This document shows, in pieces, positions 34,201-46,641 of a DNA stretch of 64,000 nucleotides. Numbering within the stretch: position 1 is the stretch's first letter; each line of letters begins with the position of its first letter. Made by a program: the position numbers and the translations under genes. The stretch comes from Ovis canadensis (taxonomy: Eukaryota; Chordata; Mammalia; Artiodactyla; Bovidae), in assembly GCF_042477335.2 (NCBI RefSeq), contig NC_091262.1:67876001-67940000 (forward strand). Direction: 5' to 3'. The notes below the pieces were generated by a model. The model was not told the origin of the DNA and ran no database searches. It worked only from the letters and a program-made list of their open reading frames with translations.

Positions 34201-35345
34201 TCAAATTGCCAACATCCATTGGATTATCAAAAAAGCAAGAGAGTTCCATAAAAACATCTACTTCTACTTTATTGATTATGCCAAACACTCTGACTGTGTG
34301 GATCACAACAAACTGTGGAAAATTCTGAAAGAGATGGGAATACCAGACCACCTGACCTGCCTCCAAAGAAATCTGTATGTATGTCAAGAAGCAACAGTTA
34401 GAACGAACATGGAACAACAGACTGGCTCCAAATAGGGAAATGAATATGTCAAGGCTGTATATTGTCACCCTGTTTATTTAACTTATATGCAGAGTACATC
34501 ATGTGAAATGCCAGGCTGGATGAAGCAAAAGTTGGAATCAAGATTGCTGGGAGAAATATCAATAACCCCAGATACACAGATGACACCTTCTTATGGCAGA
34601 AAGCGAAGAACTAGAGAGCCTCGTGATGAAAGTGAAAGAGGAGAGTGAAAAAGCTGGCTTAAAACTCAACATTCAAAAAATGAAGATCATGGCATATGGT
34701 TCCATCACTTCATGGCAAACAGATGGGGAAACAATGGAAACAGTGAGAGGCTTTATTTTGGGAGGCTCCCAAATCACTGCAGATGGTGACTGCAGCCACG
34801 AAATTAAAAGACACTTGCTCCTTGAAAGAAAAGCTATGACCAACCTAGACAGCATATTAAAAAGCAGAGACATTATTTTGCCAACAAAGGTCCATCTAGT
34901 CAAAGCCATGGTTTTTCCAGTAGTCATGTGTGGATATGAGACATGGACTATAAAGAAAACTGAGCACTGAAGAATGGATTTTTTGAATTGTGGTGTTGGA
35001 CTAGACTCTTGAGAGTCCCTTGGATTGCAAGGAGATCCAACCAGTAAACCCTAAAGGAAATCAGTCCTGAATATTCACTGGAAGGACTGATGCTGATGTT
35101 GAAGCTCCAATATTTTGACCACCTGATAGGAAGAACTGACTCATCTGCAAAGACCCCGATGCTGGGAAAGATTGAAGGCGGGAGGAGAATGGGACAACAG
35201 AGGATAAGATAGTTGGATGGCATCATCGACTCAATGGACATGAGTTTGGGCAAGCTCCAGGAGCTGGTGATGGACAAGGAAGCCTGGCATGATGCAGTCC
35301 ATGGGGTCACAAAGAGTCAGACATGACTGAGCAACTGAACTAAAC
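31211..35345 (+). mobile_element. BovB LINE interrupted by an antisense BovB
   Basis: First half 31211..32077 ('gaattggaaaattcagactt' to 'attggactcatctca'); second half 34087..35345 ('ctcacacaatagtaaagcaatg' to 'gactgagcaactgaac'). The halves join in register across a 4-bp CTCA repeat (32074..32077 and 34087..34090). It covers the pre-RT, RT and post-RT regions, with decayed frames (31293..31718, 34037..34435, 34593..34970). The YADD box reads 'YTDD'-like at about 34574. Confidence 0.93.
32078..34086 (-). mobile_element. BovB LINE, antisense nested copy (about 2 kb)
   Basis: 3' end at about 32078, 5' end near 34086 ('aggtatgacctaagtcaaat' on the element strand). Carries the pre-RT domain (33563..33916 frame), RT fragments (33234..33629, 33035..33337, 32886..33092) and the post-RT domain, all broken by frameshifts. 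Confidence 0.94.
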
Positions 35346-36207
35346 TGAGCTGATAGAAATTAAATAATGCCATTTGCAGCAGCATGGATGGAATGGAGAT
35401 TGTTATAGTAAGTACAGTAAGTCTGTATAGTCAAAGTTATGGTTTTCCAGTAGTCATGTATGGATGTGAGAGTTGGACCAGAAAGAAGGCTGAATGTTGA
35501 AGAATTAATGCTTTTGAACTGTAGCACTGGAGAAGACTCTTGAGAGCCCCTTTGACAACAAGGTGATCAAACCAGTCAATCCTAATTGAAATCCATCCTG
35601 AATATTCATTAGAAGGACTGATGCTGAAAATGAAGCTCCAATACTTTGGCCACCTGATAGGAAGAGCTGACTCATTAGGAGAGACTCTGATGCCCAGAAA
35701 GATTGAGGGCAGGAGGACAGGGGACAACAGAGGACTAGATGGTTGAATGGCATCACTGACTCCACGGACATGAGTTTGAGCAAGCTCCAGGAAATGGTGA
35801 AGGATAGGGAAGCCGGGTGTTCTGCAGTCCGTGGGGTTGTAAACCGTCAGACACAACTGAGCAACTAAAAACTACAACAAAAGTAAGACAGCGAAAGACA
35901 AAGTATGATATCACTTATATGTGGAACTTAAAAATAATGATAAAATGAACTTAATTATAAAACATAAATAGACCCATAGACATATAAAATAAACCTATGG
36001 ATACCAAAGGAGAAAGGGGAAGGAATAAACTAGGTCTTTAGAATTAACATATACACACTACTATATATAAAACAGATGACCAACAAGACCTACTGTATAG
36101 TACATGGCACTATACTCAGCGTTTTGTAACAATACATTAGGGAAAGAAATCTGAAAAAGAATACGTATATGTATAGCTGAATCACTTTGCTATATACCTG
36201 AAACTAA
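35346..36207 (+). mobile_element. L1 3' end split by BovB
   Basis: 'atgccatttgcagcagcatggatgg' at 35369 continues after the BovB as 'tatgatatcacttatatgtgg' (35907) and ends 'atatacctgaaactaatct'. Confidence 0.87.
35421..35880 (+). mobile_element. BovB LINE 3' end
   Basis: 5'-truncated, starts at 'agtcaaagttatggttttcc' and ends 'cagacacaactgagcaacta'. Short AGTAAG-type target repeat at both sides. Confidence 0.93.
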
Positions 36208-36697
36208 TCTCACATGCTAGTAAAGTAATTCTCAAAATTCTCCAAGCCAGGCTTCAGCAATATGTGAACCGTGAACTTCCTGATGTTCAAGCTGGTTTTA
36301 GAAAAGGCAGAGGAATCAGAGATCAAACTGCCAATATCCGCTGGATCATCAAAAAGCAAGAGAGTTCCAGAAAAACATCTATTTCTGCTTTATTGACTAT
36401 GCCAAAGCCTTTGACTGGGTGGATCACAACAAACTGTGGAAAATTCTGAAAGAGATGGGAATACCAGACCACCTGACCTGCCTCTTGAGAAATCTGTATG
36501 CAGGTCAGGAAGCAACAGTTAGAACTGGACATGGAACAACAGACTGGTTCCAAATAGGAAAAGGAGTATGTCAAAGCTGTATATTGTCACCCTGCTTATT
36601 TAACTTATATACAGAGTTATAAGTATAACTTCTGGGCTGGAAGAAGCACAAAGGAGTTAACTGCAACATAAAGTCAGATATGATAGGAAGTGAAGAC
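36208..36697 (+). mobile_element. BovB RT-region fragment lacking its 3' end
   Basis: Well preserved from 'ctcacatgctagtaaagtaa' to 'ttatttaacttatatacag' (36610), then decays with deletions through 'gggctggaagaagcacaa' to about 36697. It never reaches the BovB 3' terminus, so it was trimmed after insertion. Confidence 0.9.
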
Positions 36698-36703
36698 AGG
36701 TAT

Positions 36704-36890
36704 AAAGGCAGCTCAGTCAGTAATGAATCTGCCTGCAATGCAGGAGACCCAGGTTCAATCCCTGAGTCAGGAAGGTCCTCTGGAAAAGGGAATGGCTTTT
36801 CTTTCCTGGAGAATGCCATGCACAGAGGAACCTGGCAGGCACAGTCCATGGGGTCTCAAAGAGTTGGACAAGACACTTTCATTTTTTCAA
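36704..36890 (+). mobile_element. Bov-tA SINE
   Basis: 'ggcagctcagtcagtaatgaa' head through 'ggtctcaaagagttggacaaga'. May have replaced or displaced the BovB 3' part. Confidence 0.9.
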
Positions 36891-37934
36891 GGAAAAAATA
36901 AAAGGGAACAGGGACAGAAGCCCAGTGAAAAAGCATAGTGGGAGCAAATGAGTGAGAAAATGGAAAAGATAATAACAGATGGTGAGAGGGTAGTAAGCTA
37001 TAATTTAGGATTTTTTTAAAAAGGCAAAGTAATGTAGGCTTACAATAAAGCCAAGGATACGATGGGGTGTAAGTCTCTAAACTTGAGGACTTCAAGGAAC
37101 TTAGAAATAAGACCTTGAAATCTGACATTGAGTGAACCAAGTACAAGGAATAAGAACAATGATTCCAAGTCTGAAGCCAGTGATTTCAGTGAATTTGCAG
37201 AAGTACTGAGGAAGTTGATTAAGCATAGGAAGAAGGAATAGATTGCCACAGTGTATCAGTAAAATCTTCATTAAGTAAATATATTTTGTATAACAGATAA
37301 GGGAAGGACTGAAGCAATCATGGACTCTTCCTCCCCATCCCAAAGTGCTTGTGGTTTGAGGAAATAAGGGCTTCTGCTGAAGAAAGTTGCAAGGAAAAGT
37401 TATACCATCAGTTAAAGCAAAGCAATGGATGTAGTAGGCTACCAAAATATTGACAACGTATGGGAGCTTTCATAGGGGGTGGAGAAATGCACAAAGTACA
37501 GCTTGAGCGGGATGGAATCAATAGAAAATTAAAATAGGAGACAGGTAAGACGCGTATCACCAAGATGGCCTTACCGTTTCCCTCCGCTCGGCTAAACTTG
37601 AGACAGGCTTCCTCCTCAGTCTGTCTCTGATCTCCATTTTCTTAGAGTAGTTTCTTTAGAAATCTTTGAAAATTTCCTCCTGCCTCTTAGAAATGTAAAT
37701 CATTTTAAAGCCTCTTGCCAGTTTTACAACTCAGGGCTCTTTCTCAATGACCTGGGAGCTGTCCATTTTTCACATCTCCCTCATAGAAGACAGTGCCCCT
37801 ATCTTTCAGTTTCTGTGGGAGGGTAGCGGCCTATCTTTGGTGAGCAGTGGGTGCCTTGCTCCAAGTTGTAAAACTACCTGCTGTCATGAAGATGTAAGAA
37901 TCATAACACAGGGAAATTGCTTCATATTCTATAA
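36891..37934. other. Unassigned intergenic DNA
   Basis: No recognised repeat. Contains small antisense frames (36856..37146, 37101..37445) without recognisable protein features. CpGs cluster weakly at 37550-37590. Confidence 0.5.
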
Positions 37935-38068
37935 AAATCTAATTGGGAAAAGAATTTGAAAAAAATATATACACATGTATATGTGTAATTGAATCACTTT
38001 GTCGTACACCTAAAACTAAGACATTGTTAATACTCCAATATAAAGTAAAAAGTGAAAAAAAAAAAAAA
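37935..38068 (+). mobile_element. L1 3' tail
   Basis: 'tgaatcactttgtcgtacacctaaaactaa ... ctccaatataaagt' followed by an A-run: the last 130 bp of an L1. Confidence 0.8.
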
Positions 38069-38679
38069 CCCAAACACAGATGGCCTAAAATTCACCCAAT
38101 CAATCTCTTAAAAATTGTCCAGCCCTTTGTTTCAGTAGTGTTGAGTTCAGACAGCATCTTTTGGTCTCTCACCTCTATTCCAATGGCCTTGAGTAAAGTC
38201 TTCCTCACCTGTTTAACTTTGTTTAGTACAACATTTGTCTTGATGGAATAAAAGAATAGATTACATGAGGAATGCTCAGTATGGATTGTGTCAAAATACA
38301 TCAAGGATGTGAAGCACTGAGATATTTTGACCACCATGTTCTCAAAATATCTCAGATTTAAAAATGTTTCATTGTAGGTACAGATTGCAATGCCTTATTC
38401 TAGTAACCCTTGTTTAATCAGCGACTATTGAACTATTTTTGCTCCACTCATCCTTCTATTAAGTGTTTATGGTAGAAAGACATACTATATATACAACAGG
38501 ATTTGATCTTTTAAGATATTATTTTTGTCATTATTATTTTACTAGAGGAAATAGCTAGCAACTGTAATGTAGAGAACTAGTGATTGAGGAAGAAGGATAG
38601 TGGTCTTTTCTGTGGATGTTTTTGCAATCCTTTACTTTTATAACAAGATGCCAACCAAAATATATATTTCTATAGATAT
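38069..38679. other. Unassigned intergenic DNA
   Basis: 38090-38340 looks like part of an old interspersed repeat, but I cannot name it. The rest is AT-rich with nothing recognised. Confidence 0.4.
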
Positions 38680-38817
38680 GCTGCTGCTACTGCTGCTAAG
38701 TGGCTTCAGTGGTGTCCGACTCCTAGAGACCCCATGGACTGCAGCCCACCAGGATCCTCCGTCCATGGGATTTTCCAGGCAAGAGTACTGGAGTGGGGTG
38801 CCATTGCCTTCTCTGTA
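38680..38817 (-). mobile_element. Bov-A monomer SINE
   Basis: Starts with (CTG)n 'ctgctgctactgctgctaag'. Perfect 9-bp target duplication TATAGATAT at 38671..38679 and 38818..38826. Confidence 0.95.
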
Positions 38818-40271
38818 TATAGATATAAATATATCCATATTTTATATAGATAAATAGAAAAATACACAAAGTCAGTCATTTTCAGAATATGTCAATGAAT
38901 TAGTACACAGTCAAAATATTTTACAGTGAGGATCAATGTTCATACTGATTTTCCACAAACATTCAGAAACACTTGTGTCTTCTGAATCTTCACATTTTAA
39001 ATTGCATACAATTATGATGTCTTGTTCGTCATTCTAGATCTCTTCACTCTTTTACACCACACTGTACCCCAGAAGCCTGGCCCAGATGAACTGCAACAAT
39101 GGGTAACCTTGCTTTTTGCTCTCAGCAAATGGAGTGCTCTCGAGAGGAGATCTGAAGGAGACAGGAGAGTGAGGTTCCTCCAGCTCCTTCACTGAAAAGT
39201 TGCTTGGAGCTGACTGAGTCCCTCTGCCAAAGGTCACAGCTCCTGGAAGATCCTTTGCAGATAGCTCTTTTCATACAATTCTCTCACACTCTGTCTTTCT
39301 CTCTCTGTCTCTCCCCCTCTCCCTCCACTCTTGCTCATTGTCTCTCTCACCACTAAGCTTTTCCCCTGCCCCTTTCATCTTAGGGATAGTAATGTTACTG
39401 GTTCAGGGTACTGCACTAGTCATATTTTCTTTATACTCTGCCTAGACTTTTATAATTAGTGCCCTTATTAAGAGCTCCTGAAATTACCTAAATTTTGTGT
39501 TTTCCTGTGAAGAATAATACATATATAAATTTAGGGATCTGAGGATGTTAGTATATTATAAGCCTTGAAATCATTTTGTGATATATAGTTTATAAATCCT
39601 GAGTAATAAGAATGTTTAGTTAACAAAACACCCCTTTCTCTAAATATTTCTGATCAATGGTAATTAGTTTTAGACCATACCCCAGTTTAGCTAGAGAAAT
39701 AAAGGAGTTGTGGAAGCAGCGTATGTCAATTCTTTCTAGTCCACTCACACAGGAAAATCAAGTTGAGTATTGGTTATATTAACAATCAAGCTCTTAATAA
39801 ACAGGCTACATTATGCAGGTCAGAGAGGGAGTTTTAGTGACAAGAATCATCTCCTTTACTTCCTTCTCTAGTCCTTCCAAAGCGATCCAGGAATTCTCCT
39901 TTGAGATAGATACAAATTAGGACAGGAGTAATTCCTTTGGGGCCATGATATAGTTGCTACTGGGCCCCAGGTTAATCTCGTTTACAAAAGATCTCAGTTG
40001 TGTGGACAATGTAGGATGCACACCCAGGAGTCTCATCTTTGACCAAGCAGTGCTCAACGTGTTACACAGTAATTTCTTCATCAGAAGTAGGTTCTGCTCC
40101 TTGGTTTAATCCAAAAGTTGCTACATCAGAAAAGGAATTTAATAGGAATTAAATTACTTATTTTATTAAAAAATTAAAGTACTTTTTTCTTGTTTAGTGG
40201 AAAATATTCTTCTATCACAAAAGACTAAAACATTCTTGTAGGCAACAATCACTGGTCAATATAAGGTCTTA
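38818..40271. other. Intergenic DNA with CT-rich tract
   Basis: 39040-39600 reads like an old interspersed repeat ('gaaggagacaggagagtgag', 'actgagtccctctgccaaag') of unassigned family and includes a CTCT-rich tract at 39283..39334. The remainder is unassigned. Confidence 0.4.
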
Positions 40272-40613
40272 GTATTCCTTGGAATGCAAGGAGAGCCAAC
40301 CAGTCTATCCTAAAGGAAATCAGTCCTGAATGTTCACTGGAAGGACTCATGATGAAACTGAAACTCCAATACTTGGCCACCTGATGCAAAGAACTGATTC
40401 ATTGGAAAAGACCTTGATGCTGAGAAAGATTGAAGGCGGGAGGAGAAGGGGACGACAGAGGATGAGATGGTTGGATGGCATCACTGACTCAAATGACATG
40501 AGTTTGGGCGGACTCTGGGAGCTGGTAATAGACAGGGAGGCCTAGTATGCTCCAGTGCATGGAGTCACAAAGAGTTGGACACGACTGAGTAACTGAACTG
40601 AACTGAACTGATT
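40272..40613 (+). mobile_element. BovB LINE 3' end (short)
   Basis: Last 340 bp of BovB, ending in the terminal 'actgaactgaactgaactga' microrepeat. Frame 40330..40545 is a fragment of the post-RT domain. Confidence 0.95.
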
Positions 40614-43385
40614 CCTATTTTTAATTAAAAATTTACAATTCTTATCCATACTTAACTTTTATCCTGTTTCACTCTTCTCCTGAGACAATTAACTACAAAG
40701 AGAACTTAAGAGAATTAAACCCAATATATAAAATATACATGAAAAAATGATATTGAGTCTGATTAAATAATTAATTGTTCCATATATAGCAATTTGAATA
40801 AAAAATTTTGTATTTAGTCTATCTCTAGTTTTTAAAACTTTTAACATTATATAGTTAAAATGGAGCATCATTTTCCCAGAAATATGAAAAAAGTGAACAT
40901 AAGTTCTACTTTGAAATATTCTAATTATACAGAGGCAGAAATGTTCAAGCAGAAACTATTAAAAATGCAAATTCAGCTATTTGAGAGGCTATTAAAAATT
41001 CTTTATTAGAAAAAGAAGACCAGAGTTTTTAAACATGCCAAGAAAAAAAATTGCTTAGAAATATCCTCCAGGGACAAATTATGTACTTGCTGAGAAAGGA
41101 CTTTAAAAGGATGTAAGTATCCCTTCCATCCATTCTGACTTTAGATCATGGATGACTGCAGATCATTTCCATAAATATGCTCACCAGAAGTTTCTATGAA
41201 ATGAACTAAATTCTAATTGTGAAATATCTGCTGCCCTGTCCAGAATAAACTCATCTGCTTGTCTCTGTGCCCTACAACAGCCTTCAATTGAAGAGAAGGT
41301 GAAAGAGGCCCAGCAAGACCAAAGTTTTTGCAAAAAGGTAGTAAGATCTGAGGTGTGGCTGTCTTTTCCCCAACCTGTATCTGAACCTCAGAACTCAAGC
41401 ACTCCTTGACTATTTCGCCCATAGGAAAAACATCCCCCAACTACCTTCTAGAACTTCCTTGCTTCAAACAGCCCAAAGGTATGTGTTTAACCAACTAAGC
41501 CATGGCGCTAAAGACCCCAAAGGTGTCAAGCAGATATAAAAAAATCCTCACAGCAGCTGTCCCTGAAAGTATTACTATATAACCTAATAAACACATAACA
41601 AAAATAGCATTAGAGCACCTGAGAAAAAAATATATCCTGATGAAATGAAGAGATTTTAAATAATCCTTCATTTAAAGGGTTAGATTTATAAAGTACTGAA
41701 GTTCTAACTCAGCTGAACAACCATAACCCTTTTGTATTGGACATGCTTAGTTCTTGCTGCAAGGTCAAAGCTCTCTGTGGACAACACAAGCTCCTGTGTA
41801 CACAAATGGAGCATAGCACATGACTCTGGAGATTCATTTTGAAAGTATGACTTGTCAGCTCTAGCATTGCAAGGCATTAAAATCCACGCACTGTTCTCTG
41901 ATGATAACATTGTTTCTAACTACTTGGCACCAGGAGTCACAATGGAAACCACTGACGGCAATAAAAGGCAGGCTGAGGAAATGGGATCCCTCCTCCCTTG
42001 GATTTCAACGTGACATTATGCTATTGCCCGCTCCATGCGTGGCTAGATCGCTTCAACTGTGCATGAAGCCCGCAGAGCTCAAGAGAAAAATCTGATGATG
42101 CTGGATGGAGACTGGAGAGCATCCTCATCTTAACTCTAAATAATACACAGAAGTTTTCTGCTTCAATCATGCAAACAAGCAGCTACACCACTACCTTTCT
42201 GTTTCATGGTCTATTGTTTTAAAAGAGCTATGTAAAACAGTTCTCTTCAAAGGCAGCTTTAAAGTGACTCCCAAGTCAATGAAGAGATATCAAACTCAAA
42301 CAGGCTCACCGGGAGCAGAGATTTCAAGTAGGCATTAACTGAAATCAAGTATATTGATACCAACTGAATATTGATGGTACACCAAAGATAAAATAGAAAT
42401 TTCTCAATTTCTAAAAGAGGGATTGGATTCAGGTTAAGTCAGAAAATGTACACATAGCTGTATGGTAGTTTAATTCTGCACATATATTCATGTAGTTATA
42501 AACACAAATGCCTTTCCCTAACTCTTCAGTTGAAAGTTTTATTAAACAGAGGCAAAGCCATTTCATAATAAGGAATGCATGTAACATGTAAATATCTTCC
42601 AGAGAGGAAAAAAATTGATTTAATTTTGCAATCAATACATAAATGAGACTTTTGGTGTTTTGGCTTTTTTTTTTTTTTCCACAACAGATCTTGGTAGTAG
42701 AAAGAGAAAAGAAACCATGTAGGTACTAAATATCTTTAAAAAGGGGCAAATAGGTGACACTGGTAAAATGGGATGGATGATACTGAAAATAGATTACCTA
42801 TTTCATAATTTCATCAAGGTTTAATCTCATCATAGAAAATTACCCAAAAATATACTAACACAATGAAGCCTCTAATAATCTGTTTTTATGTATCATTAAA
42901 AATATTGAAACAAAATTTAAGTTTCACAAAAACAAAATTTCTAACATATAGCAGTAAAAAAATAGATACTAGGGAAAATTCATTGCTAGATCAATGACTT
43001 TTTGTCAGAGAGCAATTTCTCAGTTTAAGCAAATATCCTCAATAATATTAAGTCACATTATTAATATACTGCCAATTTTTCTGAATGGTCATGAAATAAA
43101 TGTTACTAAATATCTTTTACACTCAACCAGACAAATAGTAATGACATCAGAATAGCTGGTAGAACTTTAAAGAATACCAATACAAATTATGATTAACAAT
43201 AAAAAAAAAGTTCAAAGATATGGGGCTCTCTCATATGAGATAATTTGCATAAATGTTGGAGAGGGAGAGAGGAAAAAATGGACCACAGTGAACAGCAGTA
43301 GGTGACTAATACTTTCCTCCTCCAACAAAGAATGTGTATATCTATATACTAGTCACCATTTGCTTATAATTCCTCAAATTGCTTA
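40614..43385. other. Long stretch of single-copy-looking DNA
   Basis: No repeat or gene recognised over 2.7 kb. 41880-42130 is less AT-rich and contains several CpGs. Small frames (41213..41440, 41704..41910, 41901..42095, 42429..42635) lack recognisable domains. A T-run lies at 42666-42678. Confidence 0.5.
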
Positions 43386-43408
43386 TGTGTGTGTGTGTGT
43401 GTGTGTGT
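43386..43408. repeat. (GT)n microsatellite
   Basis: About 11 GT units. Confidence 0.9.
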
Positions 43409-43741
43409 ATTTAATCTATATTCCCACCATCCTGAATTAGCAATGTTTAACATTTAATTATATTTGTTTGTTTTTAAAAAGATAGGATAAAAAGCATTAC
43501 AAATATAGCTAAGGTCTTTTGCTAATGGTGCCTGCTCCATTGTCCACTTTCCCTTCATATACTAGAGAACCAATTGCTACTATTATATATATCCAGATAC
43601 ATGTTTGTGAACATTTATTTTAATTTGAATAAATGCCATAATATGGTATGTGTTGACCTAAAAAAAAAAAATAAAGAAGTATTTGAAGAACTTCAAAGAT
43701 ACTGAAAAATAGTATCTCTATTAATGACCTACCATACCCCA
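43409..43741. other. Unassigned intergenic DNA
   Basis: AT-rich. Nothing recognised. A-run at 43659-43670 next to the BovB start. Confidence 0.5.
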
Positions 43742-44433
43742 GATGAAAGAGGAGTGAGAAAGTTGGCTTAAAACTCAACATTCAGAAGACTAAGATCATG
43801 GCATCCAGTCCCATCACTTCATGGCAAATAGATGGGGAAACAATGGAAACAGTGAGAGACTTTATTTTGAGGGGCTCCAAAATCACTGCAGATGGTGACT
43901 GCAGCCATGAAATTAAAAGGTGCTTGCTCCTTGGAAGAAAAGCTATGACAAACCTAGATAGCATATTGAAAAGCAGAGACATTACATTGCCGACAAATGT
44001 CCATCTAGTTAAAACTATGGTTTTTCCAATGGTCATGTATGGATGTGAGAGTTGGACTGTGAAGAAAGATGAGCACCCAAGAATTGATGCTTTTGAACTG
44101 TGGTGTTGGAGAAGACTCTTGAGAGTCCCTTGGACTACAAGGAGATCCAATCAGTCCATCCTAAAGGAGACCAGTCCTGGGTGTTCATTGGAAGGACTGA
44201 TGTTGAAGCTGAAACTCCAGTACTTTGTCCACCTGATGTGAAGAGCCAACTCACTGGAAAAGACCCTGATGCTGGGAAAGACTGAAGGCAGGAGGAGAAG
44301 GGGACGACAGAGGATGAAATGGTTGGATGGCATCACTGACTGAGCAAGCTCCAGGAGTTGGTGATGGATAGGGAAGCCTGCCGTGCTGCAAAGAATCGGA
44401 CACGACTGAGCAGCTCACCTGAAGTGAACCGAT
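43742..44433 (+). mobile_element. BovB LINE 3' end
   Basis: 5'-truncated. Frame 43798..44241 (147 codons) is open over the post-RT domain ([12 protein letters not shown]). Part of the terminal region near 44340 is deleted relative to other copies ('atcactgactgagcaagctcc'). Confidence 0.94.
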
Positions 44434-44486
44434 ATGCCAGTCTCCACACTAAGTACTTCATATGCATTATTTAATAATATTTATTG

Positions 44487-45210
44487 AGTGCAATAAGCAG
44501 AATAATGGCCTCCCAATGATGTTCATGTCTTAATATCCAGAACCTATTAATATATTAGCTTACCCAACAAAAGAAAATTAAGGTTGCAAATGGAATTAAG
44601 GTTTTTAATCAGCTGACATTGAGATGGGGAGATTATCCCAAGATTATTCAGATGCGCCAAATGTAATAACAAGGGTACTTTTAAAGTGAAAAAGAGGGGC
44701 AGAAAAGTAAGAGATTTAAACATGCTATGCTGCTCATGTGTAAAATGATTAATGGGAAGCTGTTCTATAACACAGGGAGCTTAGCTCTGTGTTCTGTGAT
44801 GACCTAGAGGGGTAGTGTAGGGGAGGAGGGGTGAGAGGGAGGCTCAAGAGGAAGAGGACATATGTATACATATAGCTCATTCACTTTGTTGTACAGCATA
44901 AAATAATAACATTGTAAAGCAATTATACTCCAACTTTTTTTAAAAAAGATGCTACACTGCTGACTTTCAAAGTGGAAAAATGAAGCCAAGGAATGTAAAT
45001 TGTCTCTAGAAACTAGAAAATGGAGGAAATGAATTCCCCCCTAGAGTCCTCAGAAATGACAATGCCCTGCTGACACTTTAATTTTTCCCTAGAAATACCC
45101 ATTTCAGACCTCTGACCTCCTGGACTGTAAGAGAATAAAGTTGTATTGCAAAAGCCACCAAGTTTGTGGTAATTTGTTAGAGTATCATTAAGAAATAAAT
45201 AGATGGAATT
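44487..45210 (-). mobile_element. MLT1-like MaLR LTR split by L1 tail
   Basis: Outer pieces 44487..44734 ('ataatggcctcccaatgatgttc', 'tgagatggggagattatccc') and 44949..45210 ('ctagaaatacccatttcag', 'ccaccaagtttgtggtaat') are collinear with a MaLR LTR in reverse orientation. Confidence 0.82.
44735..44948 (+). mobile_element. L1 3' UTR insertion in MaLR LTR
   Basis: 'gttctataacacagggagct' to 'gcaattatactccaac' plus an A/T tail. Flanked by ATGCTATGCTGCT (44722..44734) and ATGCTACACTGCT (44949..44961), a 13-bp target duplication with two mismatches. Confidence 0.88.
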
Positions 45211-45239
45211 TTCCATTATTTCATTTAACACAAAATTCT

Positions 45240-45375
45240 ATAAATTATTATTGTTGCTATTTTAATGATGGAGAAACTTGAGTCTTAGTTTAGGTAACCT
45301 GCCCAAGGTTACATAGCTAGTGGGTACCTGAACAAGATTCAAAACTATTCTGATTCCAAAGACCACTCATCAATT
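45240..45375 (-). mobile_element. MIR SINE relic
   Basis: Reverse-complement MIR core: 'gatggagaaacttgagtctt', 'aacctgcccaaggttacatagctag'. Confidence 0.75.
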
Positions 45376-46504
45376 ACTATACCATAATTCTTCTGTTATG
45401 TGTTGATATTACCATAAACTCAATGTTCCAACTCCTCATCATATATTTATTTTGAAAGAAAATTCCATCACTAGGGTCTTAATATGTGTGAAGACATGAA
45501 GCAGCTGGTTCAGACTGCTGCCCTAATGAAGAAGATGGTATAAAACAGGACAGTGACTAAAAGCAGGAGCAAGACTAGGAGTTTTGCACATGTAGTTGTG
45601 AGCAATGAAGCAGGGAGGCATTCTGACAGCTGCTGATGACAAGCAGATGGGCTACGACAGCACATCAGGCTCCGTGAATGACACGGAGCTTTCGATAACG
45701 GTTCCTACTGGTACAGCCCACTGACACCATTTTTTCAGTGCTGACATTCTCAAACATTCTCATTTCCGGTGACTCATTGGCAGAGACAGTATAACATTTG
45801 GACCCAAGAGATCTCTCTACTAAAGAACACTGAAGTGTACTATATTTTCACCATTAATTATTTAAAGCATGATATTTTTCTTCCTGATTTTTATTGGTTT
45901 TCATGGAAATCTCCATTGACTAATACTTCATATTCAGTGTAAATCCACTCAGATGTCCTCACTCTAAGCTTTCAGGTTTTACTCCTTCACAATCAATTCC
46001 TTTTCATGTAACAGACTTGGCAATAATGCAATTATGTTGTATTTCTGCAACTGGCACAATTAAATTTTGTGTCTGATTTTCAGTACATTATAAGAAATAA
46101 AAGATTCTTTTAAAAAGACCTCTGGTTCTTGGATAATGACTTTGGTTGAGAGTTTAAAGACCTGAATTTGAATTTCTTCTGGGAGTATTCCTGTACATTC
46201 AAAGGAAGCCATCACTTAGCACAATGCTTATAGTCATCCCTACATACTGGTTAGAAGCTACTAATGCACTTGACTATTAGGCATTCAACACTATCAATAG
46301 CAGAAGCAATTTTAATTAATCCTGATACCACTGCATACCATGGAACCATGGATTATTAACATCCCATTACACATTTGCACAGAACTCAGCACTGCACTTA
46401 GGTTTCAAATCTCATCTTTGAGGTTCTATTTCCTGAGCCTATTCCTATTACCAATTTTGTATTGGTCAGGAAAGTCAGAAGGCAGAAACCATACTCATTG
46501 GAAT
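45376..46504. other. Unassigned single-copy-looking DNA
   Basis: No repeat recognised. 45560-45720 is CpG-containing and less AT-rich, with no open frame of note. Confidence 0.5.
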
Positions 46505-46641
46505 GCTGCTGCTGCTGCTAAGTCGCTTCAGGCATGTCCGACTCTGTGCGATCCCATAGATGGCAGCCCACCAGGCTCCTCTGTCCTCAGGATTCTCCAG
46601 GCAAGAGCACTGGAGTAGGTTGCCATTTCCTTCTCCAAGTT
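46505..46641 (-). mobile_element. Bov-A monomer SINE
   Basis: (CTG)n-start reverse-complement monomer. Perfect target duplication ATTGGAAT at 46497..46504 and 46642..46649. Confidence 0.95.
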
